From Sphingopyxis sp. LK2115 (lineage in GTDB: Bacteria > Pseudomonadota > Alphaproteobacteria > Sphingomonadales > Sphingomonadaceae), in NCBI RefSeq assembly GCF_014595975.1, contig NZ_JABWGQ010000036.1, forward strand, positions 1 through 64,000: DNA of 64,000 nt, read 5' to 3'. The translations under genes and the position numbers were made by a program. Shown one piece after another: positions 40,729-51,019 of the stretch (position 1 is its first letter; each line of letters begins with the position of its first letter). A model generated the notes under the pieces. It was not told where the DNA came from and ran no database searches. It saw only the letters and a program-made list of their open reading frames with translations.

Positions 40729-43700
40729 TCACGACCCCACATTCCCAACGGTCAGCGGCGCGTTCGGCCATTGGCCGCGAATCGCAGGGGAATACATCGC
40801 CTCGACGCGCGTTGGCGGCAGGGTGAAGCGGCCCGATCCATTGAGCCGCACGACATATTCGACCGCGTGCGTGCCCGCGGGCATCCAGCCGAAATAGCCG
40901 CGCCAGCTGTCCTTGCCGCGCTCGACATAGCTCGGCTGCGCGCCCGATCCGCCCGCCTGGCTGCCCAGCATTTCGGACTGGCCGCCGAGATTGCCGACGA
41001 TGGTGGCGCCGGGCGCGACGGGATCGCTGATCACCACCCAGGTCCGGCCCGCAGCCGCGATGACCTCGATTCGCACCTTGATGACGTCGCCGCGCGTCAG
41101 CCGGTCCTTGTTCGCCGCCTTGACGATGCTCACCGATCGCTTGATCCGGTAGCCGGCATTGAGCGGTTCCTTCAAAGGCACCGCCGCCTTGACGCTGACG
41201 GTGGCCCATGGCGACCCCGTGCCCCGGTGACTGAGGCTCATCGTCGCGGCGTTCAGCGCGACGCGAAGCGGCGAGGGCGGTTCGGCAGGAAGGGGCCAGC
41301 TTTGCGACGCGCTATGGCCCGCAAGGCCGATGGTGGTGACGCCGGTGATCGCGCTCGCCGGATACAGCTCGGCGAAGCGGCGGACGGCGACCGCGCCCCA
41401 CGCATTCGCCGGGGTGGTGTCCCAATGGCCCTTGCGCTGGCGCTGCGCGACGCCGACCATCAGCTTGCCCGCGTCCTCCTCCCAGCCCTTGCGGCCGAGG
41501 ACGGCTTCGAGCGCCTTGATCGCCATTTCGTCGCCGCTGACCATCATCCACCAGGGCGCGCGCGCATCGTCGACAAGGTCGAGCCGCGTGCCTTCATAGA
41601 CAAGGCGCTTGCGCAGCTCGGCCTCGGCCGCGGTGCGCAGCGCAGCGGCGTTCCGCACCCCCGGCGTCCGTTCGATCGCGACGAGCCAGTCGGCGAGCGT
41701 GCCCGTCGCCATTTCGCCGGGGACCATGTCGACTGCGGCGACGAGGCGCGCGTTCGACGCATCGGCGCGTGCGAGCGCGGCGAGCGCGGCGATGCGCACG
41801 GGGCGAATGTCCCATGGGCCATAGCCGCGGCGCGTCAGCCGTCCCTCGACCACCGCTTGCAACGCCGCGATCATCCTGGCGCGCGACGTATCGGGGATCG
41901 CAAAGCCGTTCGCCGCGGTCACGCCGAGGACATAGGCGGTGAGCTCGATCGACCCTTCCATTCGCTCGTTCGGCCAATAACGGAGCAGCCCGTCGTCATC
42001 GAGATAGGTCGGCATCGCGCCTGCCAGCGCCTGCCATTGACCAAGGTCGCCCAGGGCCACCGCGCGCGACGTCTGCTGCTCGAAACAGGTATAGGGATAG
42101 GCGGCCATATAGTCGCGCACCCCGGCGAGCGGCGGCGCGAGCGTACCCGCGAGCGCGACGTCGACAGTCCCGCCGGGGAGCGCGCCCGCGGGGATTGCGA
42201 TGGGCAGACTTGTGTTCGGCCCGACGCGCAAGAGGCTGGCGGCCCAGCTTTCCACGGGCACCGCGGGTTCGACGGCCTGCTCGAAAACCAGCCGGTCGCG
42301 CGCCTTGCCATCCCTTGTCGCCGCTTCGACGGTCCATTTCAGCGTCCCTGCCTGATCGGGCGCGGTAATCGCCCAGCTCACCGGCACCGCGCCGCCCGCG
42401 GGGATGGTCACCGTCAGCGGCGGCGCGGTCGCGATCGCGGGCGAGATCGTCGCGGTCGCGGTGACTTCCATCGCCTTGTCGGTGCCGTTGCGCAGCGTGA
42501 AGCGCGCGTCATAGGCGTCGCCGGTGCGGACCAGTTCGGGCAGCCCGGCGAAAACGCCAAGATCCTGCACGGTGCGCACGGTCATTTCGCCGGTCCCGAA
42601 AAGCTGCGACCCGTCGGTCGCGATCGCGACGAGGCGGAAACCCGAGAGATTGTCGCTGAGCGGCACGTCGACGCGCGCGCGGCCCCTGGCGTCGAGCGGG
42701 ACAGTGCCTTTCCACAGCAGCACCGGCCGGAAATCCTCGCGCGTCAGCCCCGACAGGTCGCCGCCGCCCCCGCCGCCGGGTTCGAGCGCCTTGCGGCCAT
42801 AGTGACGCTTGCCCACCACCTGCATCTGCGCGGTCGAGGTGAGCACGTCGAGCGTGCGGTCGCCCATCATCGCGGCGAGTATGTCCCAGCTTTCGTTGGG
42901 CGCGAGCTGGAGCAGCGCTTCGTCGACCGCGGCAAAGGCGACGTCGGCATTTTTCGGCGCCTTGCCGCCCGGCGCCTTGACCTCGATGTCGACCTTCGCG
43001 GTTTCGCGCACCGCATATTTTTCCTTGTCGGCCTTGACCTTGACGTCGAGCTGATGGCCTTCCCAGCCGACCTTGATGCGCGCGATGCCCATGCGATAGG
43101 CGGGCTTGGCGAGGTCGACCAGGGCCGTGGGCGGCGCGCCCTCGCTCGTCTCGATTCTGAAACCGACTGCGCGTTTCATCTTGCGGAACCAGCTTTCCCC
43201 GCCGGTGACGCGTCCGCGCACCGCCATCACCGACACATAGACGTCGGGGGCGTAGGTCGCGGGCAGCTTGACGTTGACGACGGGGTTGGTGCCCTTCAGC
43301 GGCACGACGAAGCTCGACAGCACGCCTTCGCGTTCGACGGTGACGAGTGCAGTCGCTTCGCGGAACGGCATCCGCACCTGGAAACGCGCGGTGTCGCCCG
43401 CGGCATAGCGCGGCTGTTCGGCGATCACGTCCATGCGGTCGCCATTGTCGCCGCCGAACCACCATTCGTCGCCGCCCGCGAGCCAGACCGAGCGCACCGC
43501 GCGCGCTTCGTTGCCGTCGGCGTCGCGCGTCGTCGCCACGACGGTGACTTCGCCCGACACGCCGGGCGCCATCGCGCAGCCGGCGCGGCCGAGCCGGTCG
43601 GTCGTCGCGGCGCAGCTCGCCGAAAGCTTCGCCGTGCGCATCTGATTGTCATAGGCATAGAAGCCGCCGATCAGGCGGCGGCGCGCGGTGATGATCTGGC

Positions 43701-46569
43701 GGCTGTAGAGCGCGACATCGACGCGCTGGCCGCGGATCGGCTTGCCATCCAAGTCGAGCGCGACGAAATTGAGGCGGAGGTCGTCGTCGCGCATCATCCA
43801 GCCGTCGGTCTTGACCCCCAGCCGCACCGCCGACGGATAGAGGGTGATGCGGCGGCTCGCCGTCAGCGTTTCGCCATTGGCATCCTCATAATCCATTTCG
43901 GCGGCCATGATCGTCGGCTCGCTGATCGGCTGATCGACGACGACGCTGGTCGACGCGGTTCCGTCGGCGCCGAGCGTCAGCGGCACCGAGCGCGCGAGCG
44001 GCAGCTCGCCGCCCGGTTCCTCGCCGCTGTCGTCGAGCTGGACGACGCCTTCCTTGACCGGTCGGCCGTCGAAATCCCAGTCGCGATAATCTTCGGGCGG
44101 TGACCAGGCGGCGCGGAAACTGGTGCGCAGTTCAACGGGGATGCCCGGCGCGGGGCCACCCGACAAATAGCCGACGAACAGGCTGAGCGGCACGGCGGCG
44201 GGGCGCACGAGCGCGCCTTTTGGGCCGGTGATCGCGGCCTTCATCGTCGGCAGGCGATATTCGTCGACGCGGACGCTCTGGCCGGTCCAGATGCTTTTGT
44301 CCTCGCCATCCTTGTCCCGGGTGACAAAGACCAGTTCATAATCGCCCATCGGCGCGGATTGCGGGATGTTCCACACGCTTTCGCCGCTGCCGCCTGCAAC
44401 AATGGCGAAGGGCATTTCGAACTCGGTGTCCGATCCGCGGTGGACCAGGCGCAGCTTGCCCGCCATCGGTTCGGGGGTGCGAAAGCCAAGCCCGACGGGG
44501 CGGCGCAGCACATGCTTCATATGCACCGTCTCGCCCGCTTTCACGAGCGTGCGGTCGAAGATGGTGTGCAGGATGTCCTCGCGTTCGGACCAGCCATAGG
44601 GGAGGTCGAAATCATAGGGGCGGATGCCGTCGCCCCAGTCGGTCAGCGTGAAGCTGAAATCGTCGCCCGATCGCGCGCTGACCATCAGCGCATGTCCCTC
44701 GCTGTTCGTGGGGTCGGCGTCGGCTTTGCAGCTTGAATAGGTTTCGGGCTGCGGCAGGCCCGATGGAAAGGCGAGGCGCCCCGCCTTGTCGGCGGTGCCG
44801 CGCGCCAGCAGGCGACCGGTGCAGCTGTCGGAAACGCGGATTTCGGCGCCCGCGACGGGCTTGCCGGTGGCGAGCGAGGTGACCCAGGCGAGCGAGCCGT
44901 CGCGGCCCCATTTGAAATGCACCGCCATGTCGGTGACGAGCGCGGCGGTCGCGACATAGCGCGTCGCCTTGCGACCGAGCAGCGCGGCGCCGAGTTCGGG
45001 GCTCGCGACCTCGACGACATGGAATCCCTTTTCGGCGAGCGGGATGCCGATAACCTCGAACGCCTTGCCACCCGCGGGCGGGGTGAGCTGCATATCGCGG
45101 CGCTCGCCGCCCGACGGCGCGCCGTCGAACACCGATCTGGTGCCGGTGTAGTTGACGGTGATCGCCTTGCCGCGCGCGTCCTTTTCTTCGCGATAATCGC
45201 TGTCGTCGGCATCCTCGACACGGCGGAGCCAGCGCGCGACGGCGGCATCATCGTCACCGATGCGCAGCGTTGCGGCGGGCATTTTGAGATTCTTCTGCAC
45301 CAGCGCCGATTCGACCCCGCGCACGGTGACGGGCAGCACACCGCCCTCGCTCGCTTCCAATATGCCGAACTCGGCGGCGAATTTGACCAGCGGCGGTGTG
45401 CGGTCGATGTGGAATGCAAGCGGAAAGTTCGACGCGTTGAGCAGCCGGCGGCCGCTCTGGTCGGTGAGGTCGGCAGGCAGGATCAGCCTTGCGTCGACAT
45501 TTTGCGGCAACGGCCCGGCAAAGCGCACCTGCGTCAGATACGGGTCGTTGCGATCGTCGTCGTCGACGCTGGCGATGATCGTCTTTCCGTCGGCGGTGGC
45601 GAGCCTGGCCGCGAGCGCCGTGTCGCGTGCGACAGGCGCGGTAAAGCGAAGCACGACATCCTTGATCGGGTTGCACCCCGCCTGCGGATTGACGCGGCTG
45701 CACGTCATTTTCGCGGAGAAGGCGGGGCGCACGTCATAATCGAAGCGCTGGTCGCGGCCCGCCGTGCGGCCGGGAACACCGGCCTGGCTGATGCGCGCGT
45801 CCCATACGAGCGCCATGCTGCGCCCCGGCGGCAGCGGGCGGCGGCACTGGACCGCGACGATCCGGTCCAGTGCCGCGTCGCGCTCTGCCCCGGCGGCGGG
45901 CAGGCGCTGCGGCAGTCCGGCGTCATAGGTAAAGGACTGGCGCGACCAGTCATTTTCGCCGAGTCCGGTGAGGATGTCGGCCGCGGTCGCGCGCGGCAGC
46001 ACGTCGAGCGGGATCTTCTCGCCGATGCCGTCGACGGCGCAATAGCCATAGCGGCCGACCGAAGCGCGGTCGGCGGCGACATTGGTGGCGACAAGGAAGA
46101 CCTGCTCCTCCTCGATCCCGCCGCCGATCCCGCCGACGAGCACCGCGCGCGCCGAGGGGCCGCCGGTGTCGATCTCAAAGCGATCGTTACCCGCGACCGC
46201 GACGCCGCGCGCGGTGACGAGGCCTTGGCGAAGCTCGACATGGCAGCGAAGCCCGCCGGGCAGCGGCTTGTCGAACTCAAGCACCCAGGTGCGCGTGTCG
46301 ACCCAGCGGGCGGTCGACGGGCGTTTGCAATCGTCGGTCGCGGGGGCCGCGGCGCGCGGGTCGCCGAGCGCGACCATGTCTTCGGAAAAGCGCAAGGTGA
46401 AGCGGGTGATCGTGCCGTCGCCGGTGCCGCTGCTGCCCGGCGTCGCGAGCGTGACCTGCGGGACGGTATCGGCGGCGGTCGCGGCCATCGCGAGCGTCAG
46501 CGGGATGATCAGCGCCAGTTTGACGCGGCTTGCCAGCCATTTGCCGAGCCTTTGCCACCCCGTCGTCAT
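40729..46569 (-). CDS. Bacterial alpha-2-macroglobulin (MG-domain protein with thioester)
   Basis: 1946 residues from MTTGWQRLGKW. A signal peptide (cleavage near AATAAD, about residue 33) precedes many macroglobulin domains, a CUB-like region and the thioester domain. The thioester motif CFEQ is at 1495-1498 (cys Cys1495, gln Gln1498), and the surrounding TCFEQQTSRAVALGDL fits active bacterial A2M. It traps proteases in the periplasm, near PBP1C. Unlike E. coli YfhM there is no lipobox Cys, so it is predicted to be soluble. The start is the shorter of two in-frame ATGs. Confidence 0.92.
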   Translation of the reverse strand: MTTGWQRLGKWLASRVKLALIIPLTLAMAATAADTVPQVTLATPGSSGTGDGTITRFTLRFSEDMVALGDPRAAAPATDDCKRPSTARWVDTRTWVLEFDKPLPGGLRCHVELRQGLVTARGVAVAGNDRFEIDTGGPSARAVLVGGIGGGIEEEQVFLVATNVAADRASVGRYGYCAVDGIGEKIPLDVLPRATAADILTGLGENDWSRQSFTYDAGLPQRLPAAGAERDAALDRIVAVQCRRPLPPGRSMALVWDARISQAGVPGRTAGRDQRFDYDVRPAFSAKMTCSRVNPQAGCNPIKDVVLRFTAPVARDTALAARLATADGKTIIASVDDDDRNDPYLTQVRFAGPLPQNVDARLILPADLTDQSGRRLLNASNFPLAFHIDRTPPLVKFAAEFGILEASEGGVLPVTVRGVESALVQKNLKMPAATLRIGDDDAAVARWLRRVEDADDSDYREEKDARGKAITVNYTGTRSVFDGAPSGGERRDMQLTPPAGGKAFEVIGIPLAEKGFHVVEVASPELGAALLGRKATRYVATAALVTDMAVHFKWGRDGSLAWVTSLATGKPVAGAEIRVSDSCTGRLLARGTADKAGRLAFPSGLPQPETYSSCKADADPTNSEGHALMVSARSGDDFSFTLTDWGDGIRPYDFDLPYGWSEREDILHTIFDRTLVKAGETVHMKHVLRRPVGLGFRTPEPMAGKLRLVHRGSDTEFEMPFAIVAGGSGESVWNIPQSAPMGDYELVFVTRDKDGEDKSIWTGQSVRVDEYRLPTMKAAITGPKGALVRPAAVPLSLFVGYLSGGPAPGIPVELRTSFRAAWSPPEDYRDWDFDGRPVKEGVVQLDDSGEEPGGELPLARSVPLTLGADGTASTSVVVDQPISEPTIMAAEMDYEDANGETLTASRRITLYPSAVRLGVKTDGWMMRDDDLRLNFVALDLDGKPIRGQRVDVALYSRQIITARRRLIGGFYAYDNQMRTAKLSASCAATTDRLGRAGCAMAPGVSGEVTVVATTRDADGNEARAVRSVWLAGGDEWWFGGDNGDRMDVIAEQPRYAAGDTARFQVRMPFREATALVTVEREGVLSSFVVPLKGTNPVVNVKLPATYAPDVYVSVMAVRGRVTGGESWFRKMKRAVGFRIETSEGAPPTALVDLAKPAYRMGIARIKVGWEGHQLDVKVKADKEKYAVRETAKVDIEVKAPGGKAPKNADVAFAAVDEALLQLAPNESWDILAAMMGDRTLDVLTSTAQMQVVGKRHYGRKALEPGGGGGGDLSGLTREDFRPVLLWKGTVPLDARGRARVDVPLSDNLSGFRLVAIATDGSQLFGTGEMTVRTVQDLGVFAGLPELVRTGDAYDARFTLRNGTDKAMEVTATATISPAIATAPPLTVTIPAGGAVPVSWAITAPDQAGTLKWTVEAATRDGKARDRLVFEQAVEPAVPVESWAASLLRVGPNTSLPIAIPAGALPGGTVDVALAGTLAPPLAGVRDYMAAYPYTCFEQQTSRAVALGDLGQWQALAGAMPTYLDDDGLLRYWPNERMEGSIELTAYVLGVTAANGFAIPDTSRARMIAALQAVVEGRLTRRGYGPWDIRPVRIAALAALARADASNARLVAAVDMVPGEMATGTLADWLVAIERTPGVRNAAALRTAAEAELRKRLVYEGTRLDLVDDARAPWWMMVSGDEMAIKALEAVLGRKGWEEDAGKLMVGVAQRQRKGHWDTTPANAWGAVAVRRFAELYPASAITGVTTIGLAGHSASQSWPLPAEPPSPLRVALNAATMSLSHRGTGSPWATVSVKAAVPLKEPLNAGYRIKRSVSIVKAANKDRLTRGDVIKVRIEVIAAAGRTWVVISDPVAPGATIVGNLGGQSEMLGSQAGGSGAQPSYVERGKDSWRGYFGWMPAGTHAVEYVVRLNGSGRFTLPPTRVEAMYSPAIRGQWPNAPLTVGNVGS

Positions 46570-46904
46570 CGCCTGTCTCCCCTCGCTGGCCCGCACCTAT
46601 CCTGCTGGAAAGACGGGGATGAGTCCACCCGTCGCGGCGCATGGTGCACCATTGATCGCGCGGCGGAAAAAGGCTGTGACGCCGGTCACAGACAATCAGG
46701 AGAGCCGCTGCGGTTTGCTGCCCTTCCCCTTGACGGGGGGAGGCAGCGAGACGTGCGAACTTGTTCGCCAGTCGCAGCGCCAGGGGTAAGGTTGCGTGCT
46801 GAAGCCCCGGTGCAAGGACGCGCCCTTGCCCTCATCCGGCGCCGCCTAGCCGCCATCGCGGCAAGGCTGCCTATCCTTGCCCCATCGAGGGGCAAGGCGG
46901 TTCA
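46570..46904. other. Gene-free region upstream of the alpha-2-macroglobulin gene
   Basis: No gene was recognised in these 335 bases, which lie between the start of the A2M gene and the end of the HIT gene. They hold a GC-rich inverted segment near 46725-46790 (CCTTCCCCTTGACGGGGGGA type), a GCGAACTTGTTCGC palindrome, and the HIT terminator hairpin. The A2M promoter must be here but no clear hexamers stand out. Confidence 0.4.
46875..46897 (-). terminator. Hairpin after the HIT gene
   Basis: CCTTGCCCC (46875-46883), loop ATCGA, GGGGCAAGG (46889-46897) is a perfect 9-base-pair stem 8 bases past the HIT stop. There is no U-run on the minus strand, so termination is likely but not certain; it could be a REP-type hairpin. 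Confidence 0.55.
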
Positions 46905-47282
46905 TCATCGCGCGAGCATCGGGCCGAGTTTCTGCCCCGCAAAGATATGAACATGGAGGTGCGGCACCTCCTGGTGACTGTCGGGGCCGACATTGGCGAG
47001 CAGGCGGTAACCGGCGGCGACAAGGCCCTGGTCGCGCGCGACCCGGCCCACCGCGCGGACGAAGCCCGCGATCTCGGCGTCGCTGCCGCGCGCCGAAAAA
47101 TCGTCCCAGCTGACATAGGCGCCCTTGGGGATCACGAGGATGTGCAGCGGCGCCTGCGGATTGATGTCGTGAAAGGCGAGCGCGAATTCGTCTTCATAGA
47201 CGGTCTTGCACGGCAACTCGCCGCGCAGGATGCGCGCGAAGATATTGCTGTCGTCATAAGGCAGAGTGGCGTCGATCGGCAT
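46905..47282 (-). CDS. HIT family protein (histidine triad nucleotide-binding, HinT-like)
   Basis: 125 residues with the histidine triad HLHVHIFAG at 108-116. The N-terminal half IFARILRGELPCKTVYEDEF and PLHILVIPKGAY are typical of HinT-type phosphoramidases that hydrolyse AMP conjugates. It follows hisE on the same strand, a common pairing in alphaproteobacteria. Confidence 0.93.
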   Translation of the reverse strand: MPIDATLPYDDSNIFARILRGELPCKTVYEDEFALAFHDINPQAPLHILVIPKGAYVSWDDFSARGSDAEIAGFVRAVGRVARDQGLVAAGYRLLANVGPDSHQEVPHLHVHIFAGQKLGPMLAR

Positions 47283-47305
47283 TGGGGGCTTCCCTTGTCC
47301 TCTAT

Positions 47306-47331
47306 GTCATCCCGGCCTTCGCCGGGATGAC
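47306..47331. repeat. Palindromic REP-like repeat
   Basis: GTCATCCCGGC (47306-47316), loop CTTC, GCCGGGATGAC (47321-47331): a perfect 11-base stem in the 81-base gap between hisE and the HIT gene. Partial copies of CGCCGGGATGACG also occur near 21078. Confidence 0.75.
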
Positions 47332-47363
47332 GGATGGCGTGAAGAAACGGGTGGGTCGGATTT

Positions 47364-47693
47364 TCACGGGCGCGCGGCTTTTTCGGCGTGGCCCGAGGTG
47401 CCGTGGCGGCGGTCGAGTTCGGCGGCGATGGCGTCCCAGGTCAGGCCGCGTTCGGCGAGCAGAATCGAGAGGTGAAAGACAAGGTCGCTCGCCTCGCCGA
47501 CCAGCGCGGGGTCGTCCTCGCTCACCGCGGCGATCACCGCCTCGACGGCTTCTTCGCCCAGTTTCTGCGCGATCTTGCCGCGACCCTTGGCGGCGAGGCT
47601 CGCGACATAGGAAAGCTCTGCCTCGCCCGCCGAGAGCCGGTCGTGGATGACCGCTTCGAGCCGTCCCAGCGTTTCGCCCATTGCCTTGCTCAT
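47364..47693 (-). CDS. hisE: Phosphoribosyl-ATP pyrophosphatase
   Basis: Second step of histidine synthesis: hydrolyses phosphoribosyl-ATP to phosphoribosyl-AMP. 109 residues with GEEAVEAVIAA and the acidic SEDDPALVGEASDLVFHL motif that bind Mg. AAAGG is 9 bases before the ATG at 47693; an ATG at 47702 overlaps that site and is less likely. No other his genes are in the window. Confidence 0.92.
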   Translation of the reverse strand: MSKAMGETLGRLEAVIHDRLSAGEAELSYVASLAAKGRGKIAQKLGEEAVEAVIAAVSEDDPALVGEASDLVFHLSILLAERGLTWDAIAAELDRRHGTSGHAEKAARP

Positions 47694-47842
47694 CGCGATC
47701 ATCCTTTCGCGGGGTGCCTACCGCGCCCCGTCGGCGCGGGCAAGCGCCGCCAAAATTACTGCGTCGTCAACCCTATTGAAACGCCTTGGGCTTAGGAATT
47801 GCCGCGCCGGGGGGCGGATCAATTCGGACAAGGATGATGAAT

Positions 47843-50800
47843 ATGGGCTCCCCCTCCCAGCTGTTTCTGGCCGCCACGGCCTCGGCGATCGCGATGTCGG
47901 CCAGCCCCGCGCTGGCGCAGGCCGACGGCGATGAAATCGTCGTCACCGGGTCGCGCATCGCGAAGAGCGAGTTTACCAGCGCCGATCCGATCCAGATCAT
48001 CGATCCCGAAACCGCAAGGCAGCAGGGGCAGGTCGAGCTGGTCGGCGTGCTGCGATCCGCGCCCGCCGCGCAGGGGTCGATCCAGATCAGTTCCGCAATC
48101 TCGAACCGCTTTGTCGCCAATGGCGGCAATGATGTGCAGTCGCTGTCGCTGCGCGGGCTTGGCGCCGAACGCACGCTGGTGCTCATCAACGGCCGCCGCG
48201 CCGGGCCCGCGGGGATTCGCGGCGCGGTCGCGCCCTTCGACCTCAATGTGCTGCCGCTGTCGGTGGTCCGGCAGGTCGAGCTGCTCAAAACCGGTGCCTC
48301 GTCGATCTATGGGTCTGACGCGGTGGCCGGGGTGGTCAATATATTGACCCGCGACGAACTCGACGGCTTTGAAGGCGGGGGGTTTTCGTCGGTCACCGAG
48401 CATGGCGGCGGTGAAAGCCATGGCGCCGACGCAAGCTTTGGCAAGACGTTCGGCCGTGGCCATTTTTTTGCGACGGTCGATGTGTTTCGCCAGCGCAATC
48501 TGACGCGCCGCGACCGCGATTTCCTTTTCTGTTCGGAGGAATATCTGAAGCGCGAAGCCGACGGCAGCCGCGCCGACATCGTCGATTTCCGCACCGGGCA
48601 GCCCGCGTGCAGCAGCACGCTGGGCAATGCCATCCTGTTCGGCGATTTTTCGGGCGTCGACCAGAATGGCTTTCCGACCTTCGGACCGGGGCTGATCGCT
48701 CCGAACGGGCGGGCGATTTTTGCCGGCCAATATGGCGCCGAGTTCGCGGGCGTCGGCATCCCGATCAATGCCTATAATCCGATCGGCGTATTCGGCCCCG
48801 CCGATTTCTTCGGGGTCAATTTCGACGGGCCTTCGACGGGAGCGCTCAACCAGTTCGAGCCGGCCGAACAGGATATGGACGTATTTTCGTCCGTCAGCCG
48901 GCTGAGCGTCTTTGCCGATGGCGCGTATGAGGTGAAGGATGGCGTCACCGCCTATGGCGAGTTTCTGTTCAGCAACCGCAAGTCACGCAATAATGGTTTT
49001 CAACGGATCGAGCTCGACCAGTTCACCGGCGCGTCCTTCCTGCCGATGTTCCTGTGCGATCCGACGCAGTTCAATTGCGATCCCGGCGACCCCGGCGATC
49101 CGCTCAACGCCGAGTTCGGCGGCAGCATCATCCTGCGCCCGCGGGTGATCGTGACGTCGACGAGCGCGGCCGACGTCGATTATTATCGCGGCGTGCTGGG
49201 ATTGCGCGGCGACCTTGGGGCCGGGTGGAAGTGGGACGTTCACGGCCAGCACAGCCGCTCGGACGCCAGCTATACGCAGGATGTCATCTATCGGGACGCG
49301 CTGGCGTCGCAGAGTTTGCGCACGCGCTCATGCATCGGCACGGTGACCGCGATCCGCGGCGCGGACTGCATCGACATCGACTTTACCGATCCGCGCGTGC
49401 TCAGCGGCGACTTCACGGCAGAGGAACGCGCCTTCCTGATGGGGCGCGAGACGGGGCGGACCTTGTTCGAGCAAAGCTCGGCCGAGGCGCTGCTGACGGG
49501 CAAGCTCTTCGACCTGCCTGCCGGGGCGGCGGGCGCGGCGTTCGGCGCGACGGTCCGCCGCGACGAAATCGACGATACGCCCGGCGCCGCGACGCTCGCG
49601 GGCAATGTCGCCAATTTCACCACGTCGGGAATCACCGCGGGGCGCACCGTCTCGAAAGAGGTTTTCGGCGAGGTCGAATTGCCGCTGCTCGAAGGCGTGC
49701 CGATGATCGAGCGGCTGACGTTGTCGGGGGCGGCGCGCTACACGCATGTCGAGGCGACGCGCCGCGACGGCGTGTCCGACCGTTTCAGCGATACGACGTG
49801 GAAGGTCGGCGCCGACTGGGCGGTGACCGGCTGGCTGCGCCTGCGCGGCACCTGGGGCACATCGTTCCGCGCGCCCGCGCTGTTCGAACTGTTCCTTGAG
49901 GATCAGACGGGTTTCCTGGGCCAGGCTGCGATCGACCCGTGCATCCAGACCGCGGCGCGGCTGGCGGCGGGGGCGATCAGCCAGCGCGTCTTCGACAATT
50001 GCGCCGCCGACGGCATCGCGCCCGACTATGCCGGGGGGATCGGCCCGGCGACGATCGTGTCGGGCGGCGGCATCGGGCGGCTGGCGCCTGAAAAATCGAC
50101 CGCAAAGACGGTCTCGCTCGTCCTGACCCCCGATGTGTCGGGGGCGCTGTGGGGCGGGCTGCGCACGCGCCTGGCGGTGGATTATTTTGACATCGAAGTC
50201 AGGCAAGAGATCACCCTGCTGGGCGCGGGCAATATCCTGACCGGCTGCTATGATTCCGACTTCTTCCCGGACGAGCCGCTGTGCGGCCTGTTCACGCGCG
50301 CGACTGCCGGTCCCGATAGGGGGAGCGTCGCGAGCGTCACCGACCGCTATGTCAATATCAGCCGCCAGCGCAATCGCGGCGTCGACCTGTCGCTCGCCCT
50401 CGACCAGGATCTGGGCAGGCTCGGCTCGCTGGCGTTCCGTGCGCAGATGACGTGGCAGGTCGAGGACAAGGTCGCGCTGTTCCCCGGCACGGTGATCGAC
50501 GACAATGGCACGATCGGCAATCCGAAATGGGTCGGCGATTTCACGCTTGGCTGGACGAAGGACAAATGGACGCTCTTCTATGGTCTCGACGTCACCGGCG
50601 CGGCGTCGAACAGCGAGGAATTGCTGCGCGCGCAGGGCGGCGATCCGTGCCGCACATCAAGCTTTCGTCCCGGTGGGCGTTTCTGTCCCGATGTCAGCGT
50701 GCCCGCGACCTTCTATCATTCGCTTTCGCTGAGCCGCGATGTCGCCGAGCGGTTCCGCATCACGCTGGGGATCGCCAACCTGTTCGACACGCCGCCGCCG

Positions 50801-50917
50801 CGGGTGTCAACCGTGGTGACCGCAACGCCGCCGGTGATCGGTCAGGCGCCAGCGTTCGGGACGCAATATGATTATCTGGGGCGGCGGATGTTCCTGAACG
50901 TGCGGGGACGGTTGTAG
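47843..50917 (+). CDS. TonB-dependent outer membrane receptor
   Basis: 1024 residues from the ATG at 47843, which has AAGGA (47830-47834) 8 bases before it; ATGs at 47834 and 47837 overlap that site. The signal peptide ends AQA near 28. A plug domain begins with IVVTGSRI, followed by a 22-strand-type barrel. Several extracellular loops hold cysteine pairs (FLFCSEEYL...QPACSS), and the last strand ends RMFLNVRGRL. The substrate cannot be told; no siderophore, vitamin or sugar genes are beside it. Confidence 0.88.
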   Translation: MGSPSQLFLAATASAIAMSASPALAQADGDEIVVTGSRIAKSEFTSADPIQIIDPETARQQGQVELVGVLRSAPAAQGSIQISSAISNRFVANGGNDVQSLSLRGLGAERTLVLINGRRAGPAGIRGAVAPFDLNVLPLSVVRQVELLKTGASSIYGSDAVAGVVNILTRDELDGFEGGGFSSVTEHGGGESHGADASFGKTFGRGHFFATVDVFRQRNLTRRDRDFLFCSEEYLKREADGSRADIVDFRTGQPACSSTLGNAILFGDFSGVDQNGFPTFGPGLIAPNGRAIFAGQYGAEFAGVGIPINAYNPIGVFGPADFFGVNFDGPSTGALNQFEPAEQDMDVFSSVSRLSVFADGAYEVKDGVTAYGEFLFSNRKSRNNGFQRIELDQFTGASFLPMFLCDPTQFNCDPGDPGDPLNAEFGGSIILRPRVIVTSTSAADVDYYRGVLGLRGDLGAGWKWDVHGQHSRSDASYTQDVIYRDALASQSLRTRSCIGTVTAIRGADCIDIDFTDPRVLSGDFTAEERAFLMGRETGRTLFEQSSAEALLTGKLFDLPAGAAGAAFGATVRRDEIDDTPGAATLAGNVANFTTSGITAGRTVSKEVFGEVELPLLEGVPMIERLTLSGAARYTHVEATRRDGVSDRFSDTTWKVGADWAVTGWLRLRGTWGTSFRAPALFELFLEDQTGFLGQAAIDPCIQTAARLAAGAISQRVFDNCAADGIAPDYAGGIGPATIVSGGGIGRLAPEKSTAKTVSLVLTPDVSGALWGGLRTRLAVDYFDIEVRQEITLLGAGNILTGCYDSDFFPDEPLCGLFTRATAGPDRGSVASVTDRYVNISRQRNRGVDLSLALDQDLGRLGSLAFRAQMTWQVEDKVALFPGTVIDDNGTIGNPKWVGDFTLGWTKDKWTLFYGLDVTGAASNSEELLRAQGGDPCRTSSFRPGGRFCPDVSVPATFYHSLSLSRDVAERFRITLGIANLFDTPPPRVSTVVTATPPVIGQAPAFGTQYDYLGRRMFLNVRGRL

Positions 50918-51019
50918 AGGGGGGGCTTCGGGGAAGCGGACGGGATAAAGCTCCGCCTCCGGCCGCGGCCGGTCGTTCTGCGTGCCGGCGATGATGGTCG
51001 GTCGCGAACCGGCCAGAGC

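Noticed and set aside
40393-44103. A 1236-codon open frame on the plus strand
   Set aside because: It is antisense to the alpha-2-macroglobulin and pbpC genes, rich in His/Arg/Asp/Ala as expected from a GC-rich complement, and has no ribosome-binding site or recognisable domain.
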